The notes: generated by a model not told the origin, from the sequence alone. Counted from the stretch's first letter, positions 26,361-34,602 are shown. The stretch: 38,760 bases of DNA from an uncultured Pelosinus sp. (GCA_946415545.1 CAMKSY010000003.1:1-38760); one strand, 5' to 3'. Program-made: numbers and translations.

Positions 26361-27065
26361 CTATTTCTCTTCATAATACTGAAGCAATTCCGTAACCGTT
26401 ACAAACTCATAGCCCCGCGACTCCAGACTCTCGATAATAAACCAAAGAGCTTCCGGCGTCGTAGATGGATATTTTCCATCATGAAGAAGAATAATGCTTC
26501 CCGGCTTAACTTCTTTGCCCACCAAATCCACAATTTCCCCCACAGGGGGAGAAGGAGAACGCCAGTCGACCGGATCAATTGTCCAAAGAATCGTACTGTA
26601 TTCACTCTCCCTTGCAATCTTGATAATTTTCTTATTACTAATTCCCCCCGGCGGTCGAAAAAGTGTTGGTTTCGGTGCCACTTCTAAAATTTCTTTTTCT
26701 GCATTTCTTAATTCTTCTTCAACCATCCCTTCGTGTAAACTCGTTAGCGTGGGATGACTATAGGTATGGTTACCGACTTCATGACCTTCTGCGACCTCTT
26801 GGGATATAAGATTGGGGAACCGCTTCACCTGTTCTCCCACTACAAAGAAAGTCGCTTTTATATTTTTTTCTTTCAATATATTTAATATTTCCGGCGTAGT
26901 GGTATTAACAGGCCCATCATCAAATGTTAACGCGACGACTTTGCGAGAAGTAGGTACCTTCCAAATCACATCGGATATATCAATTAAATGATCTTCTACC
27001 TTTCCAGCTAACAATACTGTAAAAAAAAAGAAAACCCCAAATAACATTCCTCTGCGTATTTTCAT
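26361..27065 (-). CDS. Polysaccharide deacetylase (NodB domain), membrane-anchored or secreted
   Basis: A 234-residue CE4 esterase with all five motifs: TFDDGP (47-52), H100-x3-H104 zinc pair in GNHTYSHP, RPPGG (137-141), DPVDW (164-168) and LLHDG (193-197). A hydrophobic N-terminus (MLFGVFFFFTVLLAG) anchors or exports it. It should deacetylate peptidoglycan or another N-acetylated glycan in the envelope; size and layout are close to the sporulation-linked PdaB/YlxY group. ATG follows AAAGGAG. Confidence 0.9.
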   Translation of the reverse strand: MKIRRGMLFGVFFFFTVLLAGKVEDHLIDISDVIWKVPTSRKVVALTFDDGPVNTTTPEILNILKEKNIKATFFVVGEQVKRFPNLISQEVAEGHEVGNHTYSHPTLTSLHEGMVEEELRNAEKEILEVAPKPTLFRPPGGISNKKIIKIARESEYSTILWTIDPVDWRSPSPPVGEIVDLVGKEVKPGSIILLHDGKYPSTTPEALWFIIESLESRGYEFVTVTELLQYYEEK

Positions 27066-27161
27066 CAGTTACTCCTTTTTACAAAAGTAAATTTCTGGTA
27101 ACGTTTCATCAACTCTACTATGTTTATACGCATGATGATAAAAAAATATACTACGATCGAA

Positions 27162-27224
27162 TGATATAGTGCTACACTAAGAGCTGCTCTCAAATGGAGC
27201 AGCTCTTAGTGTAGCACTATATCA
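27162..27224 (-). terminator. 28-bp perfect hairpin after the small membrane peptide
   Basis: The arms 27162-27189 and 27197-27224 are exact reverse complements (core GTGCTACACTAAGAGCTGCTC is part of a 28-nt arm) with a 7-nt loop. On the minus strand it starts 8 bp after the stop of the 30-residue ORF, and a TTTTTTT run follows about 17 nt beyond. It is unusually long for a simple terminator. Confidence 0.7.
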
Positions 27225-27232
27225 GTACCTCT

Positions 27233-27325
27233 TTATGCTTCTACAAGCCCTAAAAACTTTAGGAGATAGATAACTCCGATAAGGAGTGCTATATTTTTAA
27301 TTTGATGTAATTCATGAATATTCAT
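27233..27325 (-). CDS. 30-residue membrane peptide (new small ORF)
   Basis: ATG at 27325 reads MNIHELHQIKN, then the hydrophobic helix IALLIGVIYLLKFLGLV, then EA and TAA at 27233. AGGTGATC lies 2-8 nt ahead of the ATG, a good ribosome site, and a 28-bp perfect hairpin begins 8 bp after the stop. One transmembrane span with a short polar N-terminus is typical of regulatory micropeptides or type I toxins; neither role is shown. It is upstream of, and on the same strand as, the deacetylase gene. Confidence 0.55.
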   Translation of the reverse strand: MNIHELHQIKNIALLIGVIYLLKFLGLVEA

Positions 27326-27546
27326 CTGATCACCTAATTCCCTCTGATTTGATTTGTATTCTTCTATTTCTTCCTAAGAATAGCATATATCATTTTGGCA
27401 ATGATTACCTCTACCCAAAGGTATAGTTTTCCATTTTTTTGAGCCCCGCCAACAGAATCAAGCAATTTTTTAACAAACACGATGCAAGTCATAAGCACTC
27501 GAGACAGATTTGTATACTTCAATCTCTAGAGGTATTAAACAATAAA
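27326..27546. other. Intergenic stretch with no recognised gene
   Basis: I see no ORF with a ribosome site here. The 5' region of the 30-residue peptide occupies the left edge, including T-rich and short purine tracts. The right edge meets a 15-bp hairpin. Confidence 0.5.
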
Positions 27547-27581
27547 ATAGGCAAAAAGTTCAGTTAGAACTTTTTGCCTAT
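27547..27581. terminator. 15-bp hairpin upstream of the marR promoter
   Basis: ATAGGCAAAAAGTTC (27547-27561) pairs exactly with GAACTTTTTGCCTAT (27567-27581). A T-rich tail (ATTTTATTGTTT) is present only on the minus strand, yet no minus-strand gene ends here, so it may stop antisense read-through or shield the marR promoter. Confidence 0.45.
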
Positions 27582-27619
27582 CAAAAGTAAATTTTATATT
27601 CTTTGTTATCCTTTATTTA

Positions 27620-27648
27620 TTGACAGGCTGCCTCATTCTCTTTACAAT
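27620..27648 (+). promoter_or_regulatory. Sigma-A promoter of marR
   Basis: TTGACA (27620-27625), 17 bp, TACAAT (27643-27648). The predicted start near 27655 excludes the longer frame that opens at 27574. An imperfect dyad CGTGCATATACACG lies at the start point and could be a MarR site. Confidence 0.8.
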
Positions 27649-27714
27649 AAAATTGCCATGCGTGCATATACACGGCAAAACGCTGTAACATTTGATAAGA
27701 AAGGTAATTATTCA

Positions 27715-28164
27715 ATGAGAAATAATCATGAGCATCCTAATAAACCCAGCCCTTGTAATTGCTTGAACATAAGAAGAGCCTCAAGAGCTGTTACTCATTT
27801 TTATGATACGCTTCTGCAACCCAGCGGGCTTACCATTAGTCAATTATCCTTATTAAAGCATCTTAAGCAGGTCGAGCCGATCACGATCAGCCAATTGGCT
27901 GATGTCATGCGTATTGATCGAACAACATTGAATCGGAATATGAAGCCATTAGTAGATCAAAACTTGATAACAATCACTCCTGGTCAAGACCCCAGAACGA
28001 GACAAGTGGCGATGACTCCAAAAGGAACAATCATCACAAACAATGCTTCAAAGCATTGGGATAAGGCCCAAGCCTCTATTAAAAACTATTTGGGAGAGGC
28101 CGATCTCGCCATATTAGTTAAATTGCTTTCAAAACTAGAGGCATTAGTCCCTTATAAAGGCTAA
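27715..28164 (+). CDS. MarR-family transcriptional regulator
   Basis: A 149-residue winged-helix protein: LTISQLSLLKHLKQVEPITISQLADVMRIDRTTLNRNMKPLVDQNLI is the MarR helix-turn-helix and QDPRTRQVAMTPKG the wing. The N-terminus has Cys14 and Cys16 (PCNCLNIRRASRAVTHFYD), a pattern found in a MarR subgroup where it may sense redox or metal. Start ATG 27715 has AAAGGT about 11 nt upstream and lies inside the predicted transcript. No obvious target gene is adjacent; the convergent dehydrogenase gene ends 5 bp away. Confidence 0.85.
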   Translation: MRNNHEHPNKPSPCNCLNIRRASRAVTHFYDTLLQPSGLTISQLSLLKHLKQVEPITISQLADVMRIDRTTLNRNMKPLVDQNLITITPGQDPRTRQVAMTPKGTIITNNASKHWDKAQASIKNYLGEADLAILVKLLSKLEALVPYKG

Positions 28165-28169
28165 CTGCA

Positions 28170-29138
28170 TTATTCAAAGGGATATCGTATTCCCCATCGG
28201 GATCGAACTTCATCCATGATTTCCATGACATCTATGGATAATTCCATGGTATCCATTTTTGCCTTGTTCAAGATGCACTGATTCATGTCTTCCACTTCAT
28301 ATACCAATGCTTTCTCTGTTTTTCCCGCTTCAATCACTTCTACTTTTCCGTCTAGATAATGTACCACAGACTCTGATGCTCTTGGGAAATTATCAACTAT
28401 AATAAACCCTGATTCTCCTGCTATAATGCCTCTTTTGGGCATTTTTGCTCTCATCGTCAGAGAAATCACTGCCATTTCATCCTTAGCGTTTTTAAGCAGA
28501 ATGCCAGACTGCTCGTCTACACCCGTTTCAAACTTTTTCATAGTCGTCAATACCTCATAAGGCTGACTGGAAAGGAAGTATCGAGCAAAAGACAACGCAT
28601 ACGTCCCAATATCAAGAAGTGCCCCCCCTGCCAAGTCTTTACTAAAAAACCGATTGGTAACATCGTATTCTTTGCAGCTTCCAAAAGATACCTCAATCAT
28701 CTTAAGTGTACCAATATTCCCAGACACAATAAAATCACGCAGCTTTTTAAATAATGGCATGTGATACACAGTCATAGCTTCTGCAACCACTAAATTTTTT
28801 TGCTCTGCTGTAGCAGTGACTTCTCTTAATTGCCTGCTATTCACTGTAATAGCCTTTTCACAAAATACATGCTTATTGTTATTAAGGCTCTTCATTATGA
28901 ATTCATAATGATTACTATGAGGTGTTGCAATATAAACCACATCAATTTCAGGATCATTCAGCATTTCTTCATAATTGCCATAGACCTTTTCAATCTGATA
29001 AAGACTTGCAAAGGTCTTTGCTTTTTCAATATTTCTTGCACCTACTGCGTAAATACTGCCATTCACTTCCTTGATTGCTTTGGCAAAATCCAGGGCGATC
29101 ACTCCAGGACCTAAAATTCCCCATTTTAATGTAGTCAT
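28170..29138 (-). CDS. Gfo/Idh/MocA-family oxidoreductase
   Basis: A 322-residue NAD(P)-dependent dehydrogenase: Rossmann start WGILGPGVIALDFAKAI, DVVYIATPHSNH and EKAITVNSRQ (the family's EKP motif, here EKA), then the C-terminal domain with GGALLDIGTYALSFARYF. It would oxidise or reduce a sugar, inositol or dihydrodiol; the substrate cannot be told. ATG follows AGGTGA. Monocistronic, convergent with marR. Confidence 0.88.
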   Translation of the reverse strand: MTTLKWGILGPGVIALDFAKAIKEVNGSIYAVGARNIEKAKTFASLYQIEKVYGNYEEMLNDPEIDVVYIATPHSNHYEFIMKSLNNNKHVFCEKAITVNSRQLREVTATAEQKNLVVAEAMTVYHMPLFKKLRDFIVSGNIGTLKMIEVSFGSCKEYDVTNRFFSKDLAGGALLDIGTYALSFARYFLSSQPYEVLTTMKKFETGVDEQSGILLKNAKDEMAVISLTMRAKMPKRGIIAGESGFIIVDNFPRASESVVHYLDGKVEVIEAGKTEKALVYEVEDMNQCILNKAKMDTMELSIDVMEIMDEVRSRWGIRYPFE

Positions 29139-29252
29139 ATGTTCACCTCAAAAAAAGATTTATCTGACGAAATTCTTATATTGCTGCTTTCATAAATTCT
29201 AAATGACCACTATCAATTTCTTCCAATTTATACTATTTTTACAATACAATGC

Positions 29253-29289
29253 AAAATTCCTGCAAAGTAAACAACTTTGCAGGAATTTT
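29253..29289. repeat. CCTGCAAAG hairpin element
   Basis: AAAATTCCTGCAAAG (29253-29267) pairs perfectly with CTTTGCAGGAATTTT (29275-29289). It lies between two divergent gene starts, where no terminator is expected. Similar cores occur at 38077-38107 and 11903-11940, and a single arm at 22665-22679. Confidence 0.65.
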
Positions 29290-29374
29290 ATAAGAAAGGA
29301 ACAGCAGAAAGGACTACTCCTATCTACTTTCGCATAAGATGATTCATCTACTACTATGCAGGGAGTGATTTGCT

Positions 29375-29923
29375 GTGAAAAATCAAATGAATCATGGGCA
29401 ACATCCAAAAGAACTGTATTCTTTGCCTGACCCCTATCCTACTCCCAGAGTTATGGGTAAGAACCCTTACTATGCATCGATTCTATTAGAAGACTATGCT
29501 GGCGCTTCCGGAGAATTAACAGCAATTCACCAGTATATATATCATTACCTTACATTGGAACAATGTCATACCAAGATCGCAACACTTGCACACCAAATCG
29601 CCATCGTTGAGATGCATCATTTAGCCTTATTAGGTAAAGTCATTTGCTTACTTGGTAACTATCCAGTCATGCACAGCAATGATCATGGATGTATGCGATT
29701 TTGGAATGCTGATTTTGTATACTACGGAGATACCGTCTATGATAAATTATCATCAAATATGAAGCACGAAAAGGATGCAGTCCAAAATTACAGAAGGCAC
29801 CAGCATCTTATTGATGATCCTTTTATTCAAGAATTATTGGAGCGTATTATTCTTGATGAAGAACATCATTTTCAATTGTTCAAAACATGTAGAGATGAAT
29901 ACTGCACTACTTTCTCTGATTAG
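29375..29923 (+). CDS. Ferritin-like di-iron (or di-manganese) protein
   Basis: A 182-residue four-helix-bundle protein with a complete carboxylate set: Glu47, Glu79-x2-His82 (VEMHHL), Glu132, and Glu162-x2-His165 (DEEHHF), the E/ExxH/E/ExxH order of ferritin-like and rubrerythrin-like di-iron proteins. There is no rubredoxin Cys motif. The N-terminal ~35 residues are Pro/His-rich and unstructured. It may be a peroxidase, oxidase or spore-associated (CotJC-like) protein; I cannot decide. The GTG start follows GGGAGTG. The stop overlaps the convergent DUF523 gene. Confidence 0.75.
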   Translation: MKNQMNHGQHPKELYSLPDPYPTPRVMGKNPYYASILLEDYAGASGELTAIHQYIYHYLTLEQCHTKIATLAHQIAIVEMHHLALLGKVICLLGNYPVMHSNDHGCMRFWNADFVYYGDTVYDKLSSNMKHEKDAVQNYRRHQHLIDDPFIQELLERIILDEEHHFQLFKTCRDEYCTTFSD

Positions 29924-30357
29924 CTGTATATATCTTCTGTACATACTTCTATGCCTTTTTCTTTAAGCATCTTAGTAAAAATGCCATCACCAGAAATCAA
30001 ATTTCCTGAAAATGTACCATCATAGATCCGCCCAGTGCCACAAGTAGGTGACTTGGATTTTAATATTGCTTTCTGGCACCTGCTTGCTACTGCGATTTCT
30101 AGGCCCATTTGGGCACCCGCCCTATATCGATCGGTCTGATCATCACCAGTTAAAGTGATGATCTTTCCTTTATATAGCTCTACCGGAGGACGAGGTGTCG
30201 GCAGTCCAGCAAGAATTTCAGGACAGATTGGTATAGCCTTTCCTTGTATTACCATTTCCATAATTGAGGGAACTGCGTAGGATGAACCATTATATCTACA
30301 TTGAACACCTGCCAAACAAGCACTTACGATTATCATTCCTATCTTGATCCTTTTCAT
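29920..30357 (-). CDS. DUF523 family protein (TudS-like desulfidase candidate)
   Basis: A 145-residue protein with the family's conserved cysteines: SACLAGVQCRYNG, PICPEILAGLPTPRPP and KSPTCGTGRIYDG. DUF523 includes TudS, a [4Fe-4S] enzyme that removes sulfur from 2-thiouracil. Three Cys here would hold such a cluster. The family often starts at MI(I/L)VSACL, so the true start could be the ATG at 30336, but neither ATG has an ideal ribosome site. The last codon overlaps the stop of the convergent ferritin-like gene by 4 bp. Confidence 0.85.
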   Translation of the reverse strand: MKRIKIGMIIVSACLAGVQCRYNGSSYAVPSIMEMVIQGKAIPICPEILAGLPTPRPPVELYKGKIITLTGDDQTDRYRAGAQMGLEIAVASRCQKAILKSKSPTCGTGRIYDGTFSGNLISGDGIFTKMLKEKGIEVCTEDIYS

Positions 30358-30470
30358 CTAAATTCGTACCAAGTTGTACTATTTCCTATTATAATACAAA
30401 ACTCCTCCACGGTCTAAATCCTGTATTATTATCGCAAGAAAAATTAACGCATCTAAAAGTTTCATTATTT

Positions 30471-32690
30471 TTATTCTTTTTTATAGAGCAGCTCATACTT
30501 CCCCTGACTGGCAGGGGATGAGAGACTCTTTGCACCTGGCTGCTGGGGAGAGAAGGAAAGAAGTCGTGTGGAGTTCATTACTACTGTCAGGGTACTTGCA
30601 TTATGCAAAACAGCTGCGATAAATGGTGAAATCAATTTCGCGGAGCCAAGCCCTAGTCCAATGATATTTGCTCCAATAGCAAATAGAAAGTTCTGCCTGA
30701 TAATTTGTAAGGATTTTTTACCAAGGCGAATAATTTCCACAATTTTTTCTGGATTATCTTCTCGCAGAACAATACCAGCAGTTTCAATTGCTGCATCCGC
30801 CCCTCCGATCCCCATAGCAATGCCAACATTGGCAAGAGCCAATGAAGGAGAGTCATTAATTCCATCTCCGACCATCCCCACCACATATCCCTCTTCCTGC
30901 AAGGATTTTATAATATTAAATTTATCCTGTGGGAGCATGTTGAACCAGAACTTCTCCAGTCTTAAAAGATTAGCGATCTCCTTTACCCCTGTATCTGCAT
31001 CTCCAGAGACAATTCCAATGTCTGTAATCCCCTCTTCTCTAATGCTTCGAATTGCATTCTCTGCATTTGGGCGGAGAGAGTCTACGATCACAATGACTCC
31101 AATAAGAGTCATGCTGCGAGCTACATATACAAGCGTTGCACTTTCAGTCTTGTTCTGCATTGCAAAAGGAATACGTGGAGGAATTTTTATTCCCATCTGA
31201 CTTAAGTATGAAAAATTTCCAACATGAACAACTGCACCATCGATTGTGGCCCTTACACCACGACCAATTGCCATTTCACTGTCAGGAATACAGGGTAAAT
31301 CAATCCCTTGCTCTTTTGCAGCGTCTTTAATTGCATTCGCCAATGGATGATTTGCATTCGCCTCTGCTCCGGCGGCTAAGGCTAAAATAGAATTGGCATC
31401 ATATTCTTTATGGGTCGGAACGATGTTAGCAACGGCAGGTTTTCCTTCTGTCAGCGTACCGGTCTTATCAAATAGTAAAAAATTTATTTTTCCTGCTTCC
31501 TCTAAATAACGACCGCCTTTTACTAAAATTCCCCGGCTGGCAGCGTTCCCAATCGCAGCGCTAAGAGCAGTAGGCGTAGCAAGTCCTGCGGCACAAGGAC
31601 AAGCAACAATCAAAATCGTCATCGTTCTTCTGATATCCCCAGTTAACAAAAACACAAGCAATGCCAAAAGAAATGAACTTGGAATGAGACGAGCAGAATA
31701 AGTATCTGCCATTTTTTGTATGGGAGCTTTAGAATGGGCTGCTTCTTCGACAAGATGTATCACACGAGCAACAGATGTTTGATCTCCTACTTGTTCTGCC
31801 TTAACATACAAAGTTCCCTGTTCAATTGTAGAACCAGCCAATACCTTATCACCAACTTGCTTAAGTACAGGTACAGGCTCTCCCGTTAATGCTGCCTGAT
31901 TGATTACCGCTTCACCGTTCACAACGATTCCGTCTACCGGAATCTTGCTGCCAAGTTTAATGGATACAATATCGTCTTGTTTTAATTGAGAAATGGGTAT
32001 GATGACCTCCTGCCCATTTACAACAATCCATGCGTCTTTTTGATTGCCTTCCAGCATACTCCGAATGGTACGACGCGACCGGTCCAGTGTAAGCGTTTCG
32101 ATCAAGGTGCTGAGGTTTACCAGCCAAACAACCACTAGGCCGGTAGCTCCTTCTCTTAACAATATCGACAAAATAATGGCCGTTCCGATCAAAATCTCAT
32201 TATTTAAAACTCGGCGCAGAACAAGATTCTCGGTACCACTGCGTAATATGGGAAAAGCAGTAATAAATGTCACTAAACTGGTTGGACTCAATACATCAAC
32301 AGAAAGTGGTCCTGGACGAAACAGATAACGAAACAGATGATAAAGCAATGTTAAACCGCCAATAGCGACTAAAGCAATCTGAGTAGGAATGGACACATCT
32401 TCTACTTCAAAAGGCTTTGCCTTCTGCCTTCTTAACATCTCGGGCTTAGAATCCTGTTTACTGAACTGTTGCAAAAAGGACCACAAAGCGCTTTCAGACG
32501 TCATAGCCTGACTATATTGGATCAAGATCTTACCCGATTTAGGATTTGCGCTGCATTCTTGAATCCCTTTTTGCTTCCTTAAAAGTACTTCAAGCTGTGA
32601 AGCAAACTTAGGATTTTGTTTTATTCTGGAATGATATATGCGAATACGCCCAGGCATTTTGTGAACAATTTGTAGGTATGGTGCAGCCAA
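30471..32690 (-). CDS. Heavy-metal P1B-type ATPase with N-terminal HMA_2-like domain
   Basis: A 739-residue pump with intact catalytic parts: actuator TGEP (269-272), CPC in TM6 (VACPCAAG, 364-366), phosphorylated Asp408 in FDKTGT, HP in ANHPLANAI, and hinge GDGIND from residue 608. The N-terminal ~75 residues (MPGRIRIYHSRIKQNPKFASQLEVLLRKQKGIQECSANPKSGKILIQY) resemble an HMA_2 domain without CxxC, so it is not a typical copper chaperone domain. The C-terminal helix pair has LHNASTLTVVMNSTRLL. The Asn/Ser-Thr pattern is closer to CtpC/CtpV-like pumps than CopA, so the metal is uncertain. TTG start 32690 with GGGGG 9 nt upstream. A terminator separates it from the Fur-box gene. Confidence 0.92.
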   Translation of the reverse strand: MAAPYLQIVHKMPGRIRIYHSRIKQNPKFASQLEVLLRKQKGIQECSANPKSGKILIQYSQAMTSESALWSFLQQFSKQDSKPEMLRRQKAKPFEVEDVSIPTQIALVAIGGLTLLYHLFRYLFRPGPLSVDVLSPTSLVTFITAFPILRSGTENLVLRRVLNNEILIGTAIILSILLREGATGLVVVWLVNLSTLIETLTLDRSRRTIRSMLEGNQKDAWIVVNGQEVIIPISQLKQDDIVSIKLGSKIPVDGIVVNGEAVINQAALTGEPVPVLKQVGDKVLAGSTIEQGTLYVKAEQVGDQTSVARVIHLVEEAAHSKAPIQKMADTYSARLIPSSFLLALLVFLLTGDIRRTMTILIVACPCAAGLATPTALSAAIGNAASRGILVKGGRYLEEAGKINFLLFDKTGTLTEGKPAVANIVPTHKEYDANSILALAAGAEANANHPLANAIKDAAKEQGIDLPCIPDSEMAIGRGVRATIDGAVVHVGNFSYLSQMGIKIPPRIPFAMQNKTESATLVYVARSMTLIGVIVIVDSLRPNAENAIRSIREEGITDIGIVSGDADTGVKEIANLLRLEKFWFNMLPQDKFNIIKSLQEEGYVVGMVGDGINDSPSLALANVGIAMGIGGADAAIETAGIVLREDNPEKIVEIIRLGKKSLQIIRQNFLFAIGANIIGLGLGSAKLISPFIAAVLHNASTLTVVMNSTRLLSFSPQQPGAKSLSSPASQGKYELLYKKE

Positions 32691-32794
32691 GCAAGGTTTC
32701 CCCCTTTTAGGTATTTATTTCGATGACCCAGTCGCTCTCTGGGAACTCTGTGCCCTATACTACAAGAAAAAAACGATTCTCTAATAAACGCAAA

Positions 32795-32817
32795 AAAATC
32801 CCAGACACTGGGATTTT
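32795..32817 (-). terminator. Terminator of the Fur-box gene
   Basis: AAAATCCCA (32795-32803) pairs with TGGGATTTT (32809-32817); on the minus strand TTTTTTT follows. It shows that the Fur-box gene and the ATPase gene below it are mainly separate transcripts. Confidence 0.8.
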
Positions 32818-32875
32818 AAAGTGTCTAGCAGGATTAGCACCCACTAGAATGTATTATGTGAAATACAAGTTTTTA

Positions 32876-33508
32876 TTATACTGCTGCTTCTGTAATCGAA
32901 AAATAGGACTTTTGCTTAAGGGTTAACAGCTGCTCACGGACCTGCTTTATGATTAAGCGCTCCCAATCATGGAGGAAATTCAAAATACATCCCTTAATTC
33001 GTTCAGAAAGGTCAAGCAATGCTGATTTCAATTGCTGCTTACTGGAACAACCTAAGGTCTCCATGGCGAATGTTGCTACATCAACCTGAAACGGAAATAT
33101 ACCTTTTGTGACCGATCTCAACGAATAACTGCAAGCTTTGTTGCCCAAGAATTCAACACAGCGGGTAGCTCGTAATGTAGAGCGATGTTCATGAACTGCA
33201 GGCAGTAATGACCTGAGAGAAAGAGCGGGAAAAGGTCCTTGCAATGCTAAATTTTTTTCGTATGAAAAACCATGGTCTTTCACCTTTTCATTAAGCCTAT
33301 TAAGGAGACAATCTAACATTTTTCCTTTTTGCAGTTCTAACAAAACCCCAGGCCATACAAGGGAATTGTGGCAAAACAAAGAATCCGCCAACTTATGAAT
33401 TTCTAAAGAAGAAATCTTTGAACGGATCTGGCAAAATTCCCCTCGTATATCGTTTACGCATTCAAGATGCAATGCTTCAATTGGTTTTATATATATTGAC
33501 ATAGGCAT
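32876..33508 (-). CDS. Uncharacterised Cys-rich protein with a Fur box
   Basis: A 210-residue protein with no signal or clear membrane span. It contains about eight Cys (LECVNDIRGEFCQIRSK, LFCHNSLVW, MLDCLL, RCVEFLGNKACSYS, LGCSSK, KGCILNF) and several His. The C-terminal ~60 residues are helical. I do not recognise a family. ATG 33508 is chosen because AGGAGG lies 6 nt upstream; the longer frame would run through the Fur box. It has its own promoter, a strong Fur box just ahead of the Shine-Dalgarno, and a terminator. The P-type ATPase genes around it suggest a part in metal handling. Confidence 0.75.
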   Translation of the reverse strand: MPMSIYIKPIEALHLECVNDIRGEFCQIRSKISSLEIHKLADSLFCHNSLVWPGVLLELQKGKMLDCLLNRLNEKVKDHGFSYEKNLALQGPFPALSLRSLLPAVHEHRSTLRATRCVEFLGNKACSYSLRSVTKGIFPFQVDVATFAMETLGCSSKQQLKSALLDLSERIKGCILNFLHDWERLIIKQVREQLLTLKQKSYFSITEAAV

Positions 33509-33523
33509 AACTCGCCTCCTGAT

Positions 33524-33542
33524 GATAGCAATTATCATTATC
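33524..33542 (-). promoter_or_regulatory. Fur box
   Basis: On the minus strand GATAATGATAATTGCTATC matches the 19-bp Fur consensus GATAATGATAATCATTATC at 16 positions. It sits just after the predicted transcription start, the classic repressing position. Confidence 0.75.
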
Positions 33543-33552
33543 ACTATTATTG

Positions 33553-33582
33553 ATTATACTATAGAAAATTATACGCAGTCAA
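33553..33582 (-). promoter_or_regulatory. Promoter of the Fur-box gene
   Basis: Minus-strand TTGACT (33577-33582), 18-bp spacer, TATAAT (33553-33558). Confidence 0.75.
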
Positions 33583-33688
33583 TATAATTATATAAATAAT
33601 CTTAATGGAAAAACGTATATAACATGGATAAAGATGGGAACAATACTAAGGATTATACATTGCATATTTTTTGAAAGGTAGGGTTATA

Positions 33689-34321
33689 ATGTCCGATATA
33701 GAAACAGGGTCATATAACGAATATGAAATAAAGTCTAAAGTTAAGCAAAGCAGAGGACAACTTCTTCGTGCGAGAGCCATGGAAACGTGCTGTGAGGATA
33801 CGACCTTAGGACTAGAACAAGTCTTTGAGGCGAAATTATCCGCCATACGTATATATGAGCAGAAATTAAACACAGTTACTGATCCCTATGCACGTAAGGC
33901 ATTGATGCAAATGATACGCAAGGAGCGTAAAGAACTGCTGGAATTGGCAGAACTAACTGACTTAGTAGAAACAGGACCTGGAATGAATGGATTAGCTAGA
34001 AGAAAACGCTGCTTTAATCACGAAATAAAAATGCGTACGGGACACAATGTGACCTTTTGGATTGGTGCTGTTGTTGTTGCAGCTGCATTGATGCCGAGTG
34101 TTAGAGAAAAGCTTCGTCCCTTGGCTGTAAAAGCTGTGCAAGGCGTAATCGGATTAACAGAGCAGGCACAGGGAGTTTTCAGCGGCGTACGGGAGGACAT
34201 CGAGGATCTGGTAAGCGAAGCCCAATTTGAACGTTTTAAGGACTCGCTTGATGAGGTCAATGAAGACCTAGAAGAAGCTAGTGAAGAAACCTTCGATACC
34301 ACCAAAGCTGATCCTAGCTAA
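33689..34321 (+). CDS. Membrane-anchored helical protein (DUF5132-like), ATPase cluster
   Basis: A 210-residue protein in three parts: a helical N-terminal half (EDTTLGLEQVFEAKLSAIRIYEQKLNTVTDPYARKALMQMIRKERKELLELAELTDLVE) that could form a helical hairpin, one membrane span (VTFWIGAVVVAAALMP), and an acidic helical tail (GVREDIEDLVSEAQFERFKDSLDEVNEDLEEASEE). The span plus SVREKLRPLAVKAVQGVIGL resembles the DUF5132 group sometimes found beside HMA_2/P-type ATPase genes; this is from memory. ATG 33689 follows AAAGGTAGGG. It leads a three-gene plus-strand series with the 78-residue protein and the pseudo-ATPase. Confidence 0.7.
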   Translation: MSDIETGSYNEYEIKSKVKQSRGQLLRARAMETCCEDTTLGLEQVFEAKLSAIRIYEQKLNTVTDPYARKALMQMIRKERKELLELAELTDLVETGPGMNGLARRKRCFNHEIKMRTGHNVTFWIGAVVVAAALMPSVREKLRPLAVKAVQGVIGLTEQAQGVFSGVREDIEDLVSEAQFERFKDSLDEVNEDLEEASEETFDTTKADPS

Positions 34322-34342
34322 TCCATTTATCAGGAGGAGAAA

Positions 34343-34579
34343 GTGGCTATTACGATTGAAATATTACGCCAGAAAATTACAAATGCAAATCGCGAACTGC
34401 ATGAAGCAATTGATATGAGTATTGAGCTAAGACGGCACTCGCCAGAAATAAAGGGAGAGGTCATTACCATTTGGGAAGAATTCCTGGGACAGTTTTTTGG
34501 ATACATTAAGAAAAGAAGTAAAGAGTCAAAAGACAATCTACTTGCTGGTATCTCCTGGGCACGTTTAAAGCTTTTTTAG
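34343..34579 (+). CDS. 78-residue helical protein, unknown
   Basis: GTG start with AGGAGG 5 nt upstream, 21 bp after the preceding stop, so it is almost certainly cotranscribed. Two amphipathic helices are likely (TIEILRQKITNANRELHEAIDMSIELRR and EIKGEVITIWEEFLGQFFGYIKKRSKESKDNL). No membrane span, Cys or known motif. Its position between the anchored helical protein and the pseudo-ATPase suggests an adaptor for that complex. Confidence 0.6.
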   Translation: MAITIEILRQKITNANRELHEAIDMSIELRRHSPEIKGEVITIWEEFLGQFFGYIKKRSKESKDNLLAGISWARLKLF

Positions 34580-34602
34580 CAGCAGCATATCCATTTACAT
34601 TG

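Noticed and set aside
27574-27714. N-terminal extension of the MarR protein
   Set aside because: A consensus promoter (27620-27648) lies inside it, so the extension would not be transcribed.
30471-33508. Single operon of the Fur-box gene and the P1B ATPase
   Set aside because: A good minus-strand terminator (32795-32817) separates them; read-through remains possible but was not assumed.
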